Assembly (NCBI GenBank): GCA_025457805.1
Contig: JALOTR010000034.1
Span: 1 to 10,910 of the forward strand
DNA length: 10,910 bases
DNA from: Akkermansiaceae bacterium
GTDB lineage: Bacteria; Verrucomicrobiota; Verrucomicrobiia; Verrucomicrobiales; Akkermansiaceae
Reading direction: 5' to 3'
Shown here: positions 1 to 9,100 of the stretch, piece after piece
Position numbering within the stretch: position 1 is the stretch's first letter
Layout of the letters: every line of letters begins with the position of its first letter
Made by a program: the position numbers and the translations under genes
The notes under the pieces: model-generated
Database searches by the model: none
Told to the model about the DNA's origin: nothing
What the model saw: the letters and a program-made list of their open reading frames with translations, nothing else

Positions 1-1
1 C

Positions 2-3000
2 GGCGGCACCACCCCGATCAATGCCACTGGCTTCACTCTAAGCAACAACGGGACAACGGCGAGCTATTGGTTGCAGGCGCTTGATGGAGGATTTCTCAAG
101 GGAGTCAGAATCGAACTCACCCAGTCCGGTGCCGACATCACTGCGCGGGCAACCTCCGCCAAGTTTCTATCAGGCGGATCGCTTGGCTTCAATTTCGACA
201 CGGGTGGCACATTGGCCAACGGCGGTGTTCCCGCCACTACCCAAGCCGGGCCCGGCTATGGTGCGCACACAACAACACTCCAATTCGGCAACGACAGCAC
301 CGGCACGATCGTGATGTCCGGAGCCAGCACCTACACCGGCCCCACCACCATCACCCGCGGCACCCTCAGAGCAGGCGTCGCCTCGGTGGCCGGAGTCAGC
401 GGAGCCTTCGGTGTGGACTCGGCGCTGAGCCTTGCCAATGCCGCCAGCACCGGAATCAATCTGGATGGGTTCAATACGAGCGTCGGCTCGTTGACCGGCG
501 GTGGCACGACCGGTGGCGGCATCATCCTTGGCTCCGCCACGCTCACCACGGGCGGCAACAACACCAGCCCCGCAGCGTATGCAGGCGTGATTTCAGGAAC
601 CGGCAGCGTGGCCAAGATCGGCTCCGGAACACAGATTTTCAGCGCCACCAACACCTACAGCGGCGGCACCACCGTCAGCGGCACCGGCACACTCACCGGT
701 TCAACCGGAGTCGTCTTCACCGGGACCCAGGCCGGTTCCTTTGGAACGGGTTCCATCACCGTGGAAACAGGCGCGACCATTCGTTCCTCCGGAGCCTTTG
801 TCATTGGCGGCGGTCAAAACACCACCAGAACCCTGAATCTCAACGGCGGCACCGCCAACATCAACGGCGCGGGAGCAGGCGGTGAGTATATCAAAACCAT
901 CAACATGACCGGCGGGACGATCACCGCCGATGGCGGGACGGTTTATTTTCGCGCTCCCAATGGAGGCGGCACGGCGGTTACCTCATCGGCCGCATCCACC
1001 CCTTCCACCATCGCCACCCGCGTGGACCTGACCTTCGGCAATCTCTCTGCCAATGTGGCTGACGGAGCTGCTGCCCAGGATCTCGTCCTCAGTGGTGGCA
1101 TCACCGAAAACACCGGTGGCGGATCCGGCGCGAAATCCCTCACCAAAACCGGCGATGGCACCTTGGTGCTTTCCGGGACCAGCGGCTACTCGGGTGTCAC
1201 CGCTGTCAATGCGGGAACCCTGACAGTGACGGGCACCCTTTCCACCGCCGCTGGCTCCGTCGATGTCGCCGCCAACGCCACCCTGAGCGGCACGGGCACC
1301 ATCAACCGCACCGTCAACCTGGCACTTGATTCGAACCTCCAGCCCGCCGGTTCTTCCATCGGCACCCTGACAGTCGGCGGCACGGTCAATCTTTCGGGAA
1401 AATCTGTCCTCCAAATCAACAAGGACGCGACACCGACCCTCACCCAAGACCTCCTCGACGCCACCACCATCAACTACGGCGGCACACTGGAAGTCACCGC
1501 TACCGGGGAAGCTCTTGCTCTTGGGGACTCGTTCAAGCTATTCGACGCCACCACGTATAGCGGTGGCTTTGCAAACTTCACGCTGCCTTCACTGCCTGTC
1601 GGTCTGAGCTGGGACCTCGCAAATCTAACGGTCGACGGAACCATCACGGTGGTGGATTTTGTCGGCACGCCCGTGTTCTCACCCGGAACCGGCAGTTTTG
1701 AGGGGACCCCTTCCGTAACCATCACCTCGGACTCGGGTTCCACCATCTACTACACGGTGGATGGCAGCACGCCCACCGCCTCATCTGCGACCTACAGCAG
1801 CCCCATCGCCCTCCCGGCCAACACCGTTGGATTCACCCTCAAGGCTTTTGCCCGGAAAGCCGGTCAGGCCGACAGTCCGGTTGCCACCGCAGTTTACAAC
1901 ACGCTCAACACGCCGACTTGGGTCAACAATGGAGACGGCTTCTGGGGCAATCTTTCGGGGGATGAAGTAAATTGGCAAAACACGGTCATCGCCGGTGGCA
2001 TCGGCGGTACGGCGGATTTCAGCACGCTTGCCCTCACTCAAAACACGGTGGTCACCCTCGATGGGTCCCGGTCCATCGGCAGCATGACCTTCGGCGACGC
2101 CTCAGCTGTTCCCGCGTCCGACTGGTCCCTCGTTCCCAGCAACAACTCGACGCTCTCGCTTGCCACCATCAGCGGAACGCCGACCATCACGGTCAACAAC
2201 CGGACGACAAGCATCAGTACGAATCTAACAGGAAACCAGGGATTGACCAAAAGCGGCGCGGGAACCCTGAATCTCAACGTGGTGAGCAGCTACACCGGCA
2301 TTACCACGGTGAATGCGGGAAGTTTGATTCTTAACAGCTCCACCATCGCCAGCCAGGCACCACAACTCGCCAGCGAAACGATCACCAATGCCGCGTCAGT
2401 TACCTTCTTTCGCGGTGCCACTGGCTTCACTCCGGTCAATGCCTCACTTTCCGGCGCAGGCGACTTCATCGTGGATGGCCCTGGCGGCGGAGGCCTCTAT
2501 GACAACCGCATTGTATTCCGCAGCACGGCTTCGGACAACACAGGCACTGTTCGAATCATAAACAACGGCAGACTGTGGGTGGATACGACCGGAAGAAACG
2601 CGATCGGCGACAGTGCCATCCTGGAAGTCGGGACTACAGGTAGTTTCTATATCTACCAGGGCATCTCGGAAACCATCGGAGCCCTCGCCGGTTCTGGCAA
2701 TGTGTTCGGCGGTGACGCGGCGGGCACCTCGGCCCTGACCGTGGGCGGCGGTGATCAATCGGCGGATTTCAGCGGCGTGTTGCAGAATCAGTCCAGTACT
2801 TTGCGGCTGACCAAGATCGGCACCGGTACCCAGACCCTTTCCGGAATCAACACCTACACCGGAGACACTGTGATCAACGAAGGAACGCTCGAACTCGCCG
2901 CAACCGGCCGTCTCCGATTCCGCATCACCAACACCTCCAACAACACGCTCAGTGGCGCCGGCACAGCCACACTGAACGGCGAGTTCGCCATCGATACCAC

Positions 3001-3577
3001 AGCCGTCACCACTGGCACCGGACCGTGGCTGATTGAAAATGTCTCTACTCTCACCGGTCCCTACGGCTCCACTTTCAAAGTGGTCAACACGGACGGCTCA
3101 CCCTGGACCGATGCGGGTAACGACAAGTGGACCAAACCCGCCACCGCAGGCAAGGTCTGGATCTTCAATGAAACCACCGGATCACTCACGCTCGAAATGG
3201 CGGGCTATGATTCATGGCTCGCCGAGTTCACCTTCCCGGTCGGAGCCGATACCACCCGCACTGGCGACCCGGACGGTGATGGATTCAGCAACCTTGAGGA
3301 GTTCCTCTTCGGCAGCTCTCCGGTCGCCGGCAATGGATCCCTCAGCACAACCACAACCCTCCCCGGCGGAAACCTTGTGATCCGCTGGAGCCAGCGCACT
3401 TCCGGCACTTCCTATCAACTCAAGGAAAGCACCACCCTCGCCAACGACTGGGTGAATGCCACCGGTGCGACCATCGAAACGGACGGGGCCGCAGTCGGCA
3501 ACTATCAGCCGATGAAGGCCACCGTCACTCCGGTTGCAGGCAGCAAGTTCTTCCGGGTCGAGGGTAGCGAAAACTGA
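2..3577 (+). CDS. PATR-repeat (autotransporter-associated beta-strand repeat) surface protein, 5' end outside window
   Basis: This is a partial gene. The frame is open from base 2 and the TTG at 71 is internal, so the true start lies upstream. The visible part is 1191 residues, rich in Gly, Thr, Ser and Asn, as expected of a secreted beta-helical passenger. Five motifs of the type LTK.G.GTL.LSG.N.Y.G.T.V..GTL (PATR/TIGR02601-like) begin near visible residues 104, 203, 380, 748 and 936. A chitobiase/beta-hexosaminidase C-terminal-like domain (YYTVDGSTPT core) occupies about 555-632. It is followed at about 639 by a second passenger opening (TWVNNGDGFWGN). Near 1089 is a calcium-binding-type loop, DPDGDGFSNLEE, then a beta-rich tail ending FFRVEGSEN. 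There is no autotransporter barrel and no PEP-CTERM anchor, so the route to the surface is unclear; the C-terminal module may itself be a secretion or anchoring signal, which is inference. Adhesion or a structural surface role is plausible, but the ligand is unknown. A strong hairpin follows the stop codon. Confidence 0.85.
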   Translation, partial: GGTTPINATGFTLSNNGTTASYWLQALDGGFLKGVRIELTQSGADITARATSAKFLSGGSLGFNFDTGGTLANGGVPATTQAGPGYGAHTTTLQFGNDSTGTIVMSGASTYTGPTTITRGTLRAGVASVAGVSGAFGVDSALSLANAASTGINLDGFNTSVGSLTGGGTTGGGIILGSATLTTGGNNTSPAAYAGVISGTGSVAKIGSGTQIFSATNTYSGGTTVSGTGTLTGSTGVVFTGTQAGSFGTGSITVETGATIRSSGAFVIGGGQNTTRTLNLNGGTANINGAGAGGEYIKTINMTGGTITADGGTVYFRAPNGGGTAVTSSAASTPSTIATRVDLTFGNLSANVADGAAAQDLVLSGGITENTGGGSGAKSLTKTGDGTLVLSGTSGYSGVTAVNAGTLTVTGTLSTAAGSVDVAANATLSGTGTINRTVNLALDSNLQPAGSSIGTLTVGGTVNLSGKSVLQINKDATPTLTQDLLDATTINYGGTLEVTATGEALALGDSFKLFDATTYSGGFANFTLPSLPVGLSWDLANLTVDGTITVVDFVGTPVFSPGTGSFEGTPSVTITSDSGSTIYYTVDGSTPTASSATYSSPIALPANTVGFTLKAFARKAGQADSPVATAVYNTLNTPTWVNNGDGFWGNLSGDEVNWQNTVIAGGIGGTADFSTLALTQNTVVTLDGSRSIGSMTFGDASAVPASDWSLVPSNNSTLSLATISGTPTITVNNRTTSISTNLTGNQGLTKSGAGTLNLNVVSSYTGITTVNAGSLILNSSTIASQAPQLASETITNAASVTFFRGATGFTPVNASLSGAGDFIVDGPGGGGLYDNRIVFRSTASDNTGTVRIINNGRLWVDTTGRNAIGDSAILEVGTTGSFYIYQGISETIGALAGSGNVFGGDAAGTSALTVGGGDQSADFSGVLQNQSSTLRLTKIGTGTQTLSGINTYTGDTVINEGTLELAATGRLRFRITNTSNNTLSGAGTATLNGEFAIDTTAVTTGTGPWLIENVSTLTGPYGSTFKVVNTDGSPWTDAGNDKWTKPATAGKVWIFNETTGSLTLEMAGYDSWLAEFTFPVGADTTRTGDPDGDGFSNLEEFLFGSSPVAGNGSLSTTTTLPGGNLVIRWSQRTSGTSYQLKESTTLANDWVNATGATIETDGAAVGNYQPMKATVTPVAGSKFFRVEGSEN
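311..2890 (+). repeat. Five degenerate PATR protein repeats within the surface protein
   Basis: Units lie at 311-367, 608-694, 1139-1222, 2243-2329 and 2807-2890. Each encodes a turn of the form (K.G.GTLxLSG)xNxYxGxTxVxxGTL, the signature of passenger beta-helix repeats. The first unit lacks the leading LTK.G segment, while units 3-5 are the best matches. Units 1-3 lie before and units 4-5 after the chitobiase-like insert, so the protein carries two passenger segments. The repeats are conserved at the protein level and only patchily at the DNA level. One exception is a 17-base identity (AACCCTGAATCTCAACG) at 829-845 and 2263-2279, of which only the second copy lies inside a PATR unit. Confidence 0.75.
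1664..1897 (+). other. Chitobiase/beta-hexosaminidase C-terminal-like domain inside the surface protein
   Basis: The encoded segment runs from GTPVFSPGTGSFEGTPSVTI through STIYYTVDGSTPTASSATY to the region around KAFARKAGQADSPVATAVY. The pattern of P.FSP.......VTI.....STIYYT.DGS.PT....Y..PI.......LKA.A...G..DS.V..A.Y is typical of the CHB_HEX_C_1 family. That is an Ig-like fold common in bacterial secreted proteins and usually an accessory domain rather than a catalytic one. It sits between two passenger segments, so it probably works as a spacer or carbohydrate-contacting module; this role is inferred. Confidence 0.75.
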
Positions 3578-3593
3578 TCACTTCCAACCCTCC

Positions 3594-3626
3594 CGAAGTT
3601 CCGCGGGCCATGCTCGCGGAACTTCG
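3594..3626. terminator. Perfect 12-bp inverted repeat, likely terminator of the surface-protein gene
   Basis: The arms 3594-3605 (CGAAGTTCCGCG) and 3615-3626 (CGCGGAACTTCG) are exactly complementary around a 9-base loop. The hairpin begins 17 bases after the stop codon of the upstream gene. The bases after the stem (TCGTTCGGGG) contain only a poor T-run, so this is not a textbook intrinsic terminator. It could instead be an mRNA 3'-end stabiliser or a protein-binding palindrome. Position and stability favour an end-of-transcript role. Confidence 0.6.
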
Positions 3627-3635
3627 TCGTTCGGG

Positions 3636-3706
3636 GAGTGCTGCTATTTGAACAAAGTATATCTTATCGATCTCAATCTATCACTTTTACCACGATTTCG
3701 AAACCC
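3636..3706 (+). promoter_or_regulatory. AT-rich leader and probable promoter region of the GH89 operon
   Basis: Between the hairpin and the ATG at 3707 the base composition shifts sharply to AT-rich, unlike the rest of the window. A possible -35-like TTGAAC lies at 3648-3653, but at the usual spacing the -10 candidates (around 3670-3676) are poor. TATCTT at 3660-3665 is an alternative -10-like hexamer without a good partner. No Shine-Dalgarno sequence precedes the ATG: the last 20 bases read CCACGATTTCGAAACCC before the start. The location supports a promoter here, but the exact boxes are not resolved. Confidence 0.4.
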
Positions 3707-6169
3707 ATGTCGCGCCTCCTGATCCTGGCAAGTAGTCTTGTCTTCAGCACCTTCACCGTCCGAGCGGCGGAAGAACCCGCCATCACCGAGGCCAAGGCGC
3801 TCATCGCCCGCGTCGTCCCCACTCATGCTATCCAGTTTAGCTGTGAGATCATCCCTCAGGAAAACCAAGCCGACGTCTTTGAAATCGAGTCCGTCAATGG
3901 CAAGGTCGTGCTCCGTGGCAACCATGCGGTCTCGCTCGCATCCGCCTTCAACTGGTATCTGAAATACACCGCCAAATGCGACTTCTCGCAGTGCGGTATC
4001 CAGATGAAGCTGCCGGACAAGCTACCCACTGTTTCCAACAAGGTCCGTCACGCCGCCACCGTGCCGCACCGCTTCATCTACAACTACTGCACCTTCGGCT
4101 ACACCATGCCGTGGTGGCGCTGGGAGCGTTGGGAGCGCGAACTCGACTGGATGGCGATGAACGGCATCAACCTGCCCTTCATCATCACCGGCCAGGAAGC
4201 GATCTGGATCAACACCTTCACCCAATACGGCTACACCGAACAGGAAGTCCGAAAATGGCTCGGCAGCCCCGCCCATTTCCCTTGGACTTTCATGCAGAAC
4301 ATGCACTCGTTCGGTGGCGAGCTGCCCAAGGATTGGACCCCGCAGCGCGTCGAACTCGGCCAGAAAATCATCGCCCGCGCCCGCGCGCTCGGCATGAAAA
4401 CCGTGCTGCAGGGCTACTACGGCATGGTCCTTCCGGACTTCGCGAAAAAGCATCCCGGCACCAAGATCATTCCGCAAGGTGCGTGGGCCGGCGGATTACC
4501 CAGGCCGGACATGCTGGATCCAACCGACCCCATCTTCGCCAAGATCGCCGCCACCTTCATGGCGGAGCAGGAAAAACTCTTCGGCCGCGCCGGTTACTAC
4601 ACCGCCGATCCGTTTCACGAAGGAGGCAATGCCGCTGGCGTGGACATGGTGGATTGCGGCAAGCGCACACTCGCCGCCATGCAGGCCCAGGATCCCGATG
4701 CCGTGTGGGTCAAGATGTGCTGGCAAACCGACAACGCGACCCTGCTTTCCGGCATCCCGAATGATCGCGTCATCGCCCTCGATCTATGGGCGGAAAACAC
4801 CCCCTTCTGGCCGAATGGCGCCTTCAAGGGCAAGCCATGGATCTGGTGCCTGCTGCACAACTTCGGCGGCAATACCGATCTCTCCACCCAACTCTCCCAT
4901 CTCGCCAAGGTGTTTCCGGAAACCATGGCGAACCCTAACAAAGGCCAACTCGTCGGCCTCGCCCTCACCCCGGAAGGTCACTGCAGTTCTCCCGTGGTCT
5001 ATGACCTCATGCCGGAGTTCATCTGGCGCAAGGAAGCCGTGGAAATCAGACCCTGGCTGACCGACTACACAACCCGCCGCTACGGCGCGAATTCCGCCAA
5101 GGCCAACGAAGCCTGGGATGGCATCCTCGCCACGGTCGGCGACATCCGCTACAACTCTGTTAGAGAAACCCCGGCCAACTCGATCCTCATGGCCCGCCCG
5201 CTGCGCGGCGAAAAAGCCCGCACCTACGTCAACACCCGACCCAGCCACAACAAGGCTCGCCTCGCCAAGGCCTGGCTCGCGCTCGGTGCCGCCGCTCCGG
5301 AATGCGCCGCCTCCGATGGCTATCGCTACGACCTCGCGGACATCACCCGTCAGGTCCTCGGTGATCTCGCCCGCCCTGTGTTCGAACGCGCCAACCAAGC
5401 CTTCACCGCGAAGAATGCCGCCGATTTCGGGAAATTCTCCAAGCTCTTCCTCAAGATCATCTCCGACAGCGATGCCATCACCGCCACCCGCCCGGAATTC
5501 CTGTTAGGCACCTGGATCAAGGACGCGCGCTCTTGGGGAGCCACACCCGCCGCCAAGGACCTGCACGAGTATCAAGCCCGCCTGCTCATCACCAGTTGGA
5601 ACGCCGCTCCCGGCGGCGACCTCAACGACTACGCCTGCCGCCAGTGGGCCGGGTTGCTGAAGGACTACTACCACGGCCGCTGGGAACTCTACTACTCAGC
5701 ACTCGGCGACTCCCTTCGATCCAACAAGCCATTCGATCAAGCCGCCTTTCTAACAAAACTGGCTGATTTCGAAAAGAACTGGGTCAACGCCCATAACCCC
5801 TATCCCGACAAGCCGGTCGGGGACACCATCGCTGTCGCCCGCCAGATCGCCAAGGACTACGCGCCGCTGATCGAGGAGTTCTATCCGCTCCCCGTCACGC
5901 CCAAGCCCGCCGACATCATCGGACGTTGGGAATACCGTGCAGAAGGCAGCACCTATCAGCGCGAGTTCCTCGCGGATGGATCGGTCCGCGCGCATTCGTC
6001 AAATGGTAGCCCGCTCGATTGGTTCGATGGCTTCAAGTGGCGCATCGAGGGCGACCACATCATCGCCGAGCACCCCGGTCGCAAGATCACCATCACCCAC
6101 TCTTTGATGAAGGAAGGCACACTCAATTTCGAATCCGAAGGCTTCGGAAGCGGGAAGCGTATTCATTGA
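3707..6169 (+). CDS. Secreted alpha-N-acetylglucosaminidase, glycoside hydrolase family 89
   Basis: This enzyme is predicted to hydrolyse terminal alpha-linked N-acetylglucosamine with retention. Known family substrates are heparan sulfate ends (human NAGLU) and alpha-1,4-GlcNAc-capped mucin glycans (clostridial enzyme). The protein has 820 residues. The ATG at 3707 is chosen over the GTG at 3638 because it gives a clean signal peptide (MSRLLILASSLVFSTFTVRA, cut near residue 20). An N-terminal NAGLU_N-like domain spans about 25-110, a TIM barrel about 120-450 and the helical C-terminal domain about 455-730. Family hallmarks are CTFGYTMPWWRWERWERE, GQEAIW (162-167), NMHSFGG, LDLWAEN (358-364) and LLHNFGGN. 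The expected acid/base is E305 in ADPFHEGG and the nucleophile is E423 in TPEGH. Their 118-residue spacing equals that I recall for the Clostridium perfringens enzyme (E483/E601). Residues 733-820 form an extra small beta domain. A paralogue follows 29 bp downstream, probably in the same operon. No Shine-Dalgarno is visible. Confidence 0.95.
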   Translation: MSRLLILASSLVFSTFTVRAAEEPAITEAKALIARVVPTHAIQFSCEIIPQENQADVFEIESVNGKVVLRGNHAVSLASAFNWYLKYTAKCDFSQCGIQMKLPDKLPTVSNKVRHAATVPHRFIYNYCTFGYTMPWWRWERWERELDWMAMNGINLPFIITGQEAIWINTFTQYGYTEQEVRKWLGSPAHFPWTFMQNMHSFGGELPKDWTPQRVELGQKIIARARALGMKTVLQGYYGMVLPDFAKKHPGTKIIPQGAWAGGLPRPDMLDPTDPIFAKIAATFMAEQEKLFGRAGYYTADPFHEGGNAAGVDMVDCGKRTLAAMQAQDPDAVWVKMCWQTDNATLLSGIPNDRVIALDLWAENTPFWPNGAFKGKPWIWCLLHNFGGNTDLSTQLSHLAKVFPETMANPNKGQLVGLALTPEGHCSSPVVYDLMPEFIWRKEAVEIRPWLTDYTTRRYGANSAKANEAWDGILATVGDIRYNSVRETPANSILMARPLRGEKARTYVNTRPSHNKARLAKAWLALGAAAPECAASDGYRYDLADITRQVLGDLARPVFERANQAFTAKNAADFGKFSKLFLKIISDSDAITATRPEFLLGTWIKDARSWGATPAAKDLHEYQARLLITSWNAAPGGDLNDYACRQWAGLLKDYYHGRWELYYSALGDSLRSNKPFDQAAFLTKLADFEKNWVNAHNPYPDKPVGDTIAVARQIAKDYAPLIEEFYPLPVTPKPADIIGRWEYRAEGSTYQREFLADGSVRAHSSNGSPLDWFDGFKWRIEGDHIIAEHPGRKITITHSLMKEGTLNFESEGFGSGKRIH
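5903..6166 (+). other. Lipocalin-like C-terminal accessory domain of the first GH89 enzyme
   Basis: Residues 733-820 begin ADIIGRWEYRAEG, continue with QREFLADGSVRAHSSNG and FKWRIEGDHIIAEHPG, and end SEGFGSGKRIH. The order GxW, FxADGSV, W.IEGD.I, then a final strand resembles small lipocalin-like or WxxW beta-barrel modules often appended to secreted proteins of Verrucomicrobiota and Planctomycetota. It lies beyond the usual C-terminal helical domain of GH89, and the paralogue downstream lacks it. Its ligand is unknown, and assignment to a fold is by pattern only. Confidence 0.5.
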
Positions 6170-6198
6170 TTCCCCAATCGCTGAACCCCATCCATCCA

Positions 6199-9100
6199 AT
6201 GATTTCGACCGTCCGCTTTTTCGCCCTCCTGGCTGCCGCGTCCCTCTGGTTCTGCGGGATGGCGAAGGCTGACCTCATCGCCCAGGAGTCCTTCGATTAC
6301 ACTCCCGGTTCCGTCGCCTCAGCCAATGGGGGATCCGGATGGGATGGTGCCTGGCGGGATAGCACCGGAGCCGGAGCCGCCATCACGGTTGCCAGCGGTC
6401 TCGGTCAGGGAAATCTGGCAACCTCAGGAGGCGCGATGAGCGTCGGATCGACTTCAACCACCCGCTTCCGCTTGTTGTCCCCCGCAGCCATCACCGCGAT
6501 CCAGCAGCAGCAGGCGGGTGCGGGCGAACTCTGGCTCGGCTTCATCGGTCGCAATACCGGAGCCTCAGGCAAGGGCTTCCAAGTCGCCCAGATGACCGGC
6601 TACACGGACACCGCCGCGAACCGCCGCATCCTCATGGGAACCAACCTCTTCACAGGAAACGGCTGGAGTTGGACCAACGAAACCACTGTCGGGAATGGCA
6701 ACTTGTCCGGCATCGATACCACCAATCAGGTGTTCTACGTGATCAAGTTCAAGTTCAACTCCGCCACCTCCTCCAGCACCACGTTGTATCTGTTCAACAC
6801 CTCCGTGACGGATGTGACGAACCTCTCTAACGCCACCTACGTATCCGCCACGGGAACCAACAACGATGCCAACCGACAGCCGGTCTTCAATCGACTCCGG
6901 GTTTCCAGCCAGAACCTCGCCATCGACGAGATCCGCATCGGCACGACCTTCGCTGACTTGGTCTCTTATTCCCCGACTCCTGTCGCGCCCGCCATCACCA
7001 GCCATCCCACAGCCGTCGCCGCCACCGAGTTTGGTAGCGCCACATTTAGCGTCCAAGCCACCGGCACCCAGCCACTGACCTATCAGTGGAAAAAAGGTGC
7101 CTCCGATCTTTCCGGGCAAACCACCGCCACGCTCACCCTGGCCAATCTTTCGCCATCCGATGCCGGCGACTACTCCTGCACCGTCACCAATTCCATCGGC
7201 ACCGTCACCAGCAACAGCGCCGCGCTCAGCGTCGCTCCCTACAATCGGGACATCTCTGCGGCCACGGGCTTGTTGGGTCGCATCGTGCCAGCCCATGCCT
7301 CTCAGTTCACCACGGCCTTCGTCGCCCCGGAGAACGGCATGGATGTCTTCGAAATCGAAAGCTCCGGGGAAAAAATCGTTCTGCGCGGCAACACCCCCGT
7401 CAGCATCGCCTCGGCGCTCAATCACTATCTGAAGAACATCTGCCGCTGCCACATCTCGCGCAATGGCGACCAACTCTCGCTGCCTGCGCCGCTTCCACTC
7501 GTTCCCGCGAAGATCCGTGTCGTCAGCCCGCACCGCGTCCGCTTCTTCTACAACCCCTGCACTTTCGGCTACACCTCCGCCTGGTGGGATTGGGACAAGT
7601 GGCAGCGCGAGATCGACCACCTTGCGATGGACGGCGTGAATGTCGCCCAGGTCACTCCAGGCACCGAAAAGGTCTTTCTAACAACCCTGCGGGATCACTT
7701 CGGCTACACCGATGCAGAGGTCCGCACCTGGCTCTGCATGCCCACCCATCTGCCATGGATGCTGCTCGCAAACATGCACAGCTTCGGTGGTCCGGTACCC
7801 TCCGCGCTCATCGAGGCACGCGCCACACTGGGTCGCCAGATCTGCGACCGCATGAGGTCGCTGGGCATGTCACCGATGGTGCAGGGCTTCTATGGGATGG
7901 TGCCACAGGATTTCAAAACCCGCTATCCAGCCGCAGACGTGCGCTCCCAAGGCACCTGGGCCGGTGGCCTTCAGCGACCGAACATGCTGAATCCCACCGA
8001 TCCGGTGTTCGACACCTTCACCACCCATTACGCCGCCGCGCTCAATGAGGTTTTCGGCCCGGTCAACTACTATGCCGCCGATCCCTTCCATGAAGGCGGC
8101 GATACCACCGGCATCAATCTAACAAGCGCCTCCCAGTCCATCCTCGCGGGCATCAGCAAGGCCAACCCGCAAGCCACCTGGGTCATCGAAGCCTGGGGCG
8201 GGAATCCGATTCAAGCGATGCTCGATGCCGTGGATAAGAGCCGCTTGCTGGTGCTCGATCTCAACTGCACGACCTCCGAGGGTTGGCGGAATCGTGCCGC
8301 TTTCAACAACACTCCATGGGTTTGGTGCGCCATCCAGAACTTCGGAGGAAACACCGGCATGATCTCCAAGCTCGGCACCCTGGCCAGTCGCCCCGCAGCA
8401 GCCTTGGCGGACCCTGCCAAAGGCCCCATGGCCGGCATCGGCGCGGTCCCCGAAGGCACGCACACGATCCCGGCGGCCTACGACATGCTCTTTTCCCACT
8501 CATGGTCCGCCACCGCTCCCACGCTGACGCCTTGGGTTCGCGACTACACCCGACGCCGCTATGGAAAATCCCTGCCCGCCATCGATGGGGCCTGGGACAT
8601 CCTGATGGAAACCGCGCTCAATCTAACATCCAGCTTCGAGGAGCCCCACAACAGCGTCATCACCGCACGTCCCGGTCTCAGCACCAACCTCAGAGCCCGC
8701 ACCTGGGGCTCCACCAACATTCCCTACGATCCATCCCGCTTCGCCGAAGCCTGGGGGAAACTCCTCGAAGCCTCCACCGAAGCCGGACTTTCGGACACCT
8801 ACCGCTTCGACGTGGCCGATGTCGCCCGCCAAGCACTCTGCGACCTCGCCACCCGCCATCAACGGGCCCTGGCCGCCGCCGTCACCGCCAACAATGCCGC
8901 CGCCGTTCATCAGCACGGCGACCGCATCCTGGAAATCATCGCCGACCTCGACACCCTCTGCGCCAGCCGCCGCGAGTGGTTGTTGGGAATCTGGCTGGAC
9001 GATGCCCGTGCCTGGGGAACCACCCCTGCGGAAAGGGATCTTTGCGAACTCGCCGCCCGCCGGCTCCTCACCACATGGAACGCCAACGTCAGCGACCTCA

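Noticed and set aside
71..73. TTG as start of the PATR protein
   Set aside because: The frame is open upstream to the window edge with in-register protein sequence and there is no signal peptide after the TTG, so the gene is truncated by the window.
3500..3577. PEP-CTERM or autotransporter barrel at the end of the surface protein
   Set aside because: There is no PEP motif, hydrophobic segment or arginine cluster, and no barrel-length C-terminal domain with alternating beta strands.
3638..3706. GTG start for the first GH89, adding 23 residues
   Set aside because: The added residues fall in the AT-rich promoter-like region and would bury the clean signal peptide that begins at ATG 3707.
3976..4764. 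262-aa + strand ORF overlapping the first GH89 gene in another frame
   Set aside because: It is Arg/His-rich with no domain signature and is fully contained in a gene with conserved GH89 motifs, so it is a shadow frame.
6019..6198. Upstream in-frame start for the large GH89
   Set aside because: It would overlap the previous gene by about 150 bases and add an Arg/His-rich shadow sequence before an obvious signal peptide at 6199.
6250..6260. Lipoprotein box around Cys19 of the large GH89 signal peptide
   Set aside because: The residues before the Cys are L-W-F, which do not fit a lipobox. The AKA|D site gives a better ordinary signal-peptidase I cleavage.
6565..7620. 351-aa ORF on the minus strand
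   Set aside because: It lies wholly antisense to the well-supported large GH89 gene. It has Gly/Arg/Val-biased composition typical of reverse-frame translation of GC-rich coding DNA and no recognisable motif.
7086..8048. 320-aa + strand ORF overlapping the large GH89 gene
   Set aside because: It has an Arg/His/Ser-rich shadow composition and no motifs. The other frame carries the Ig and GH89 signatures.
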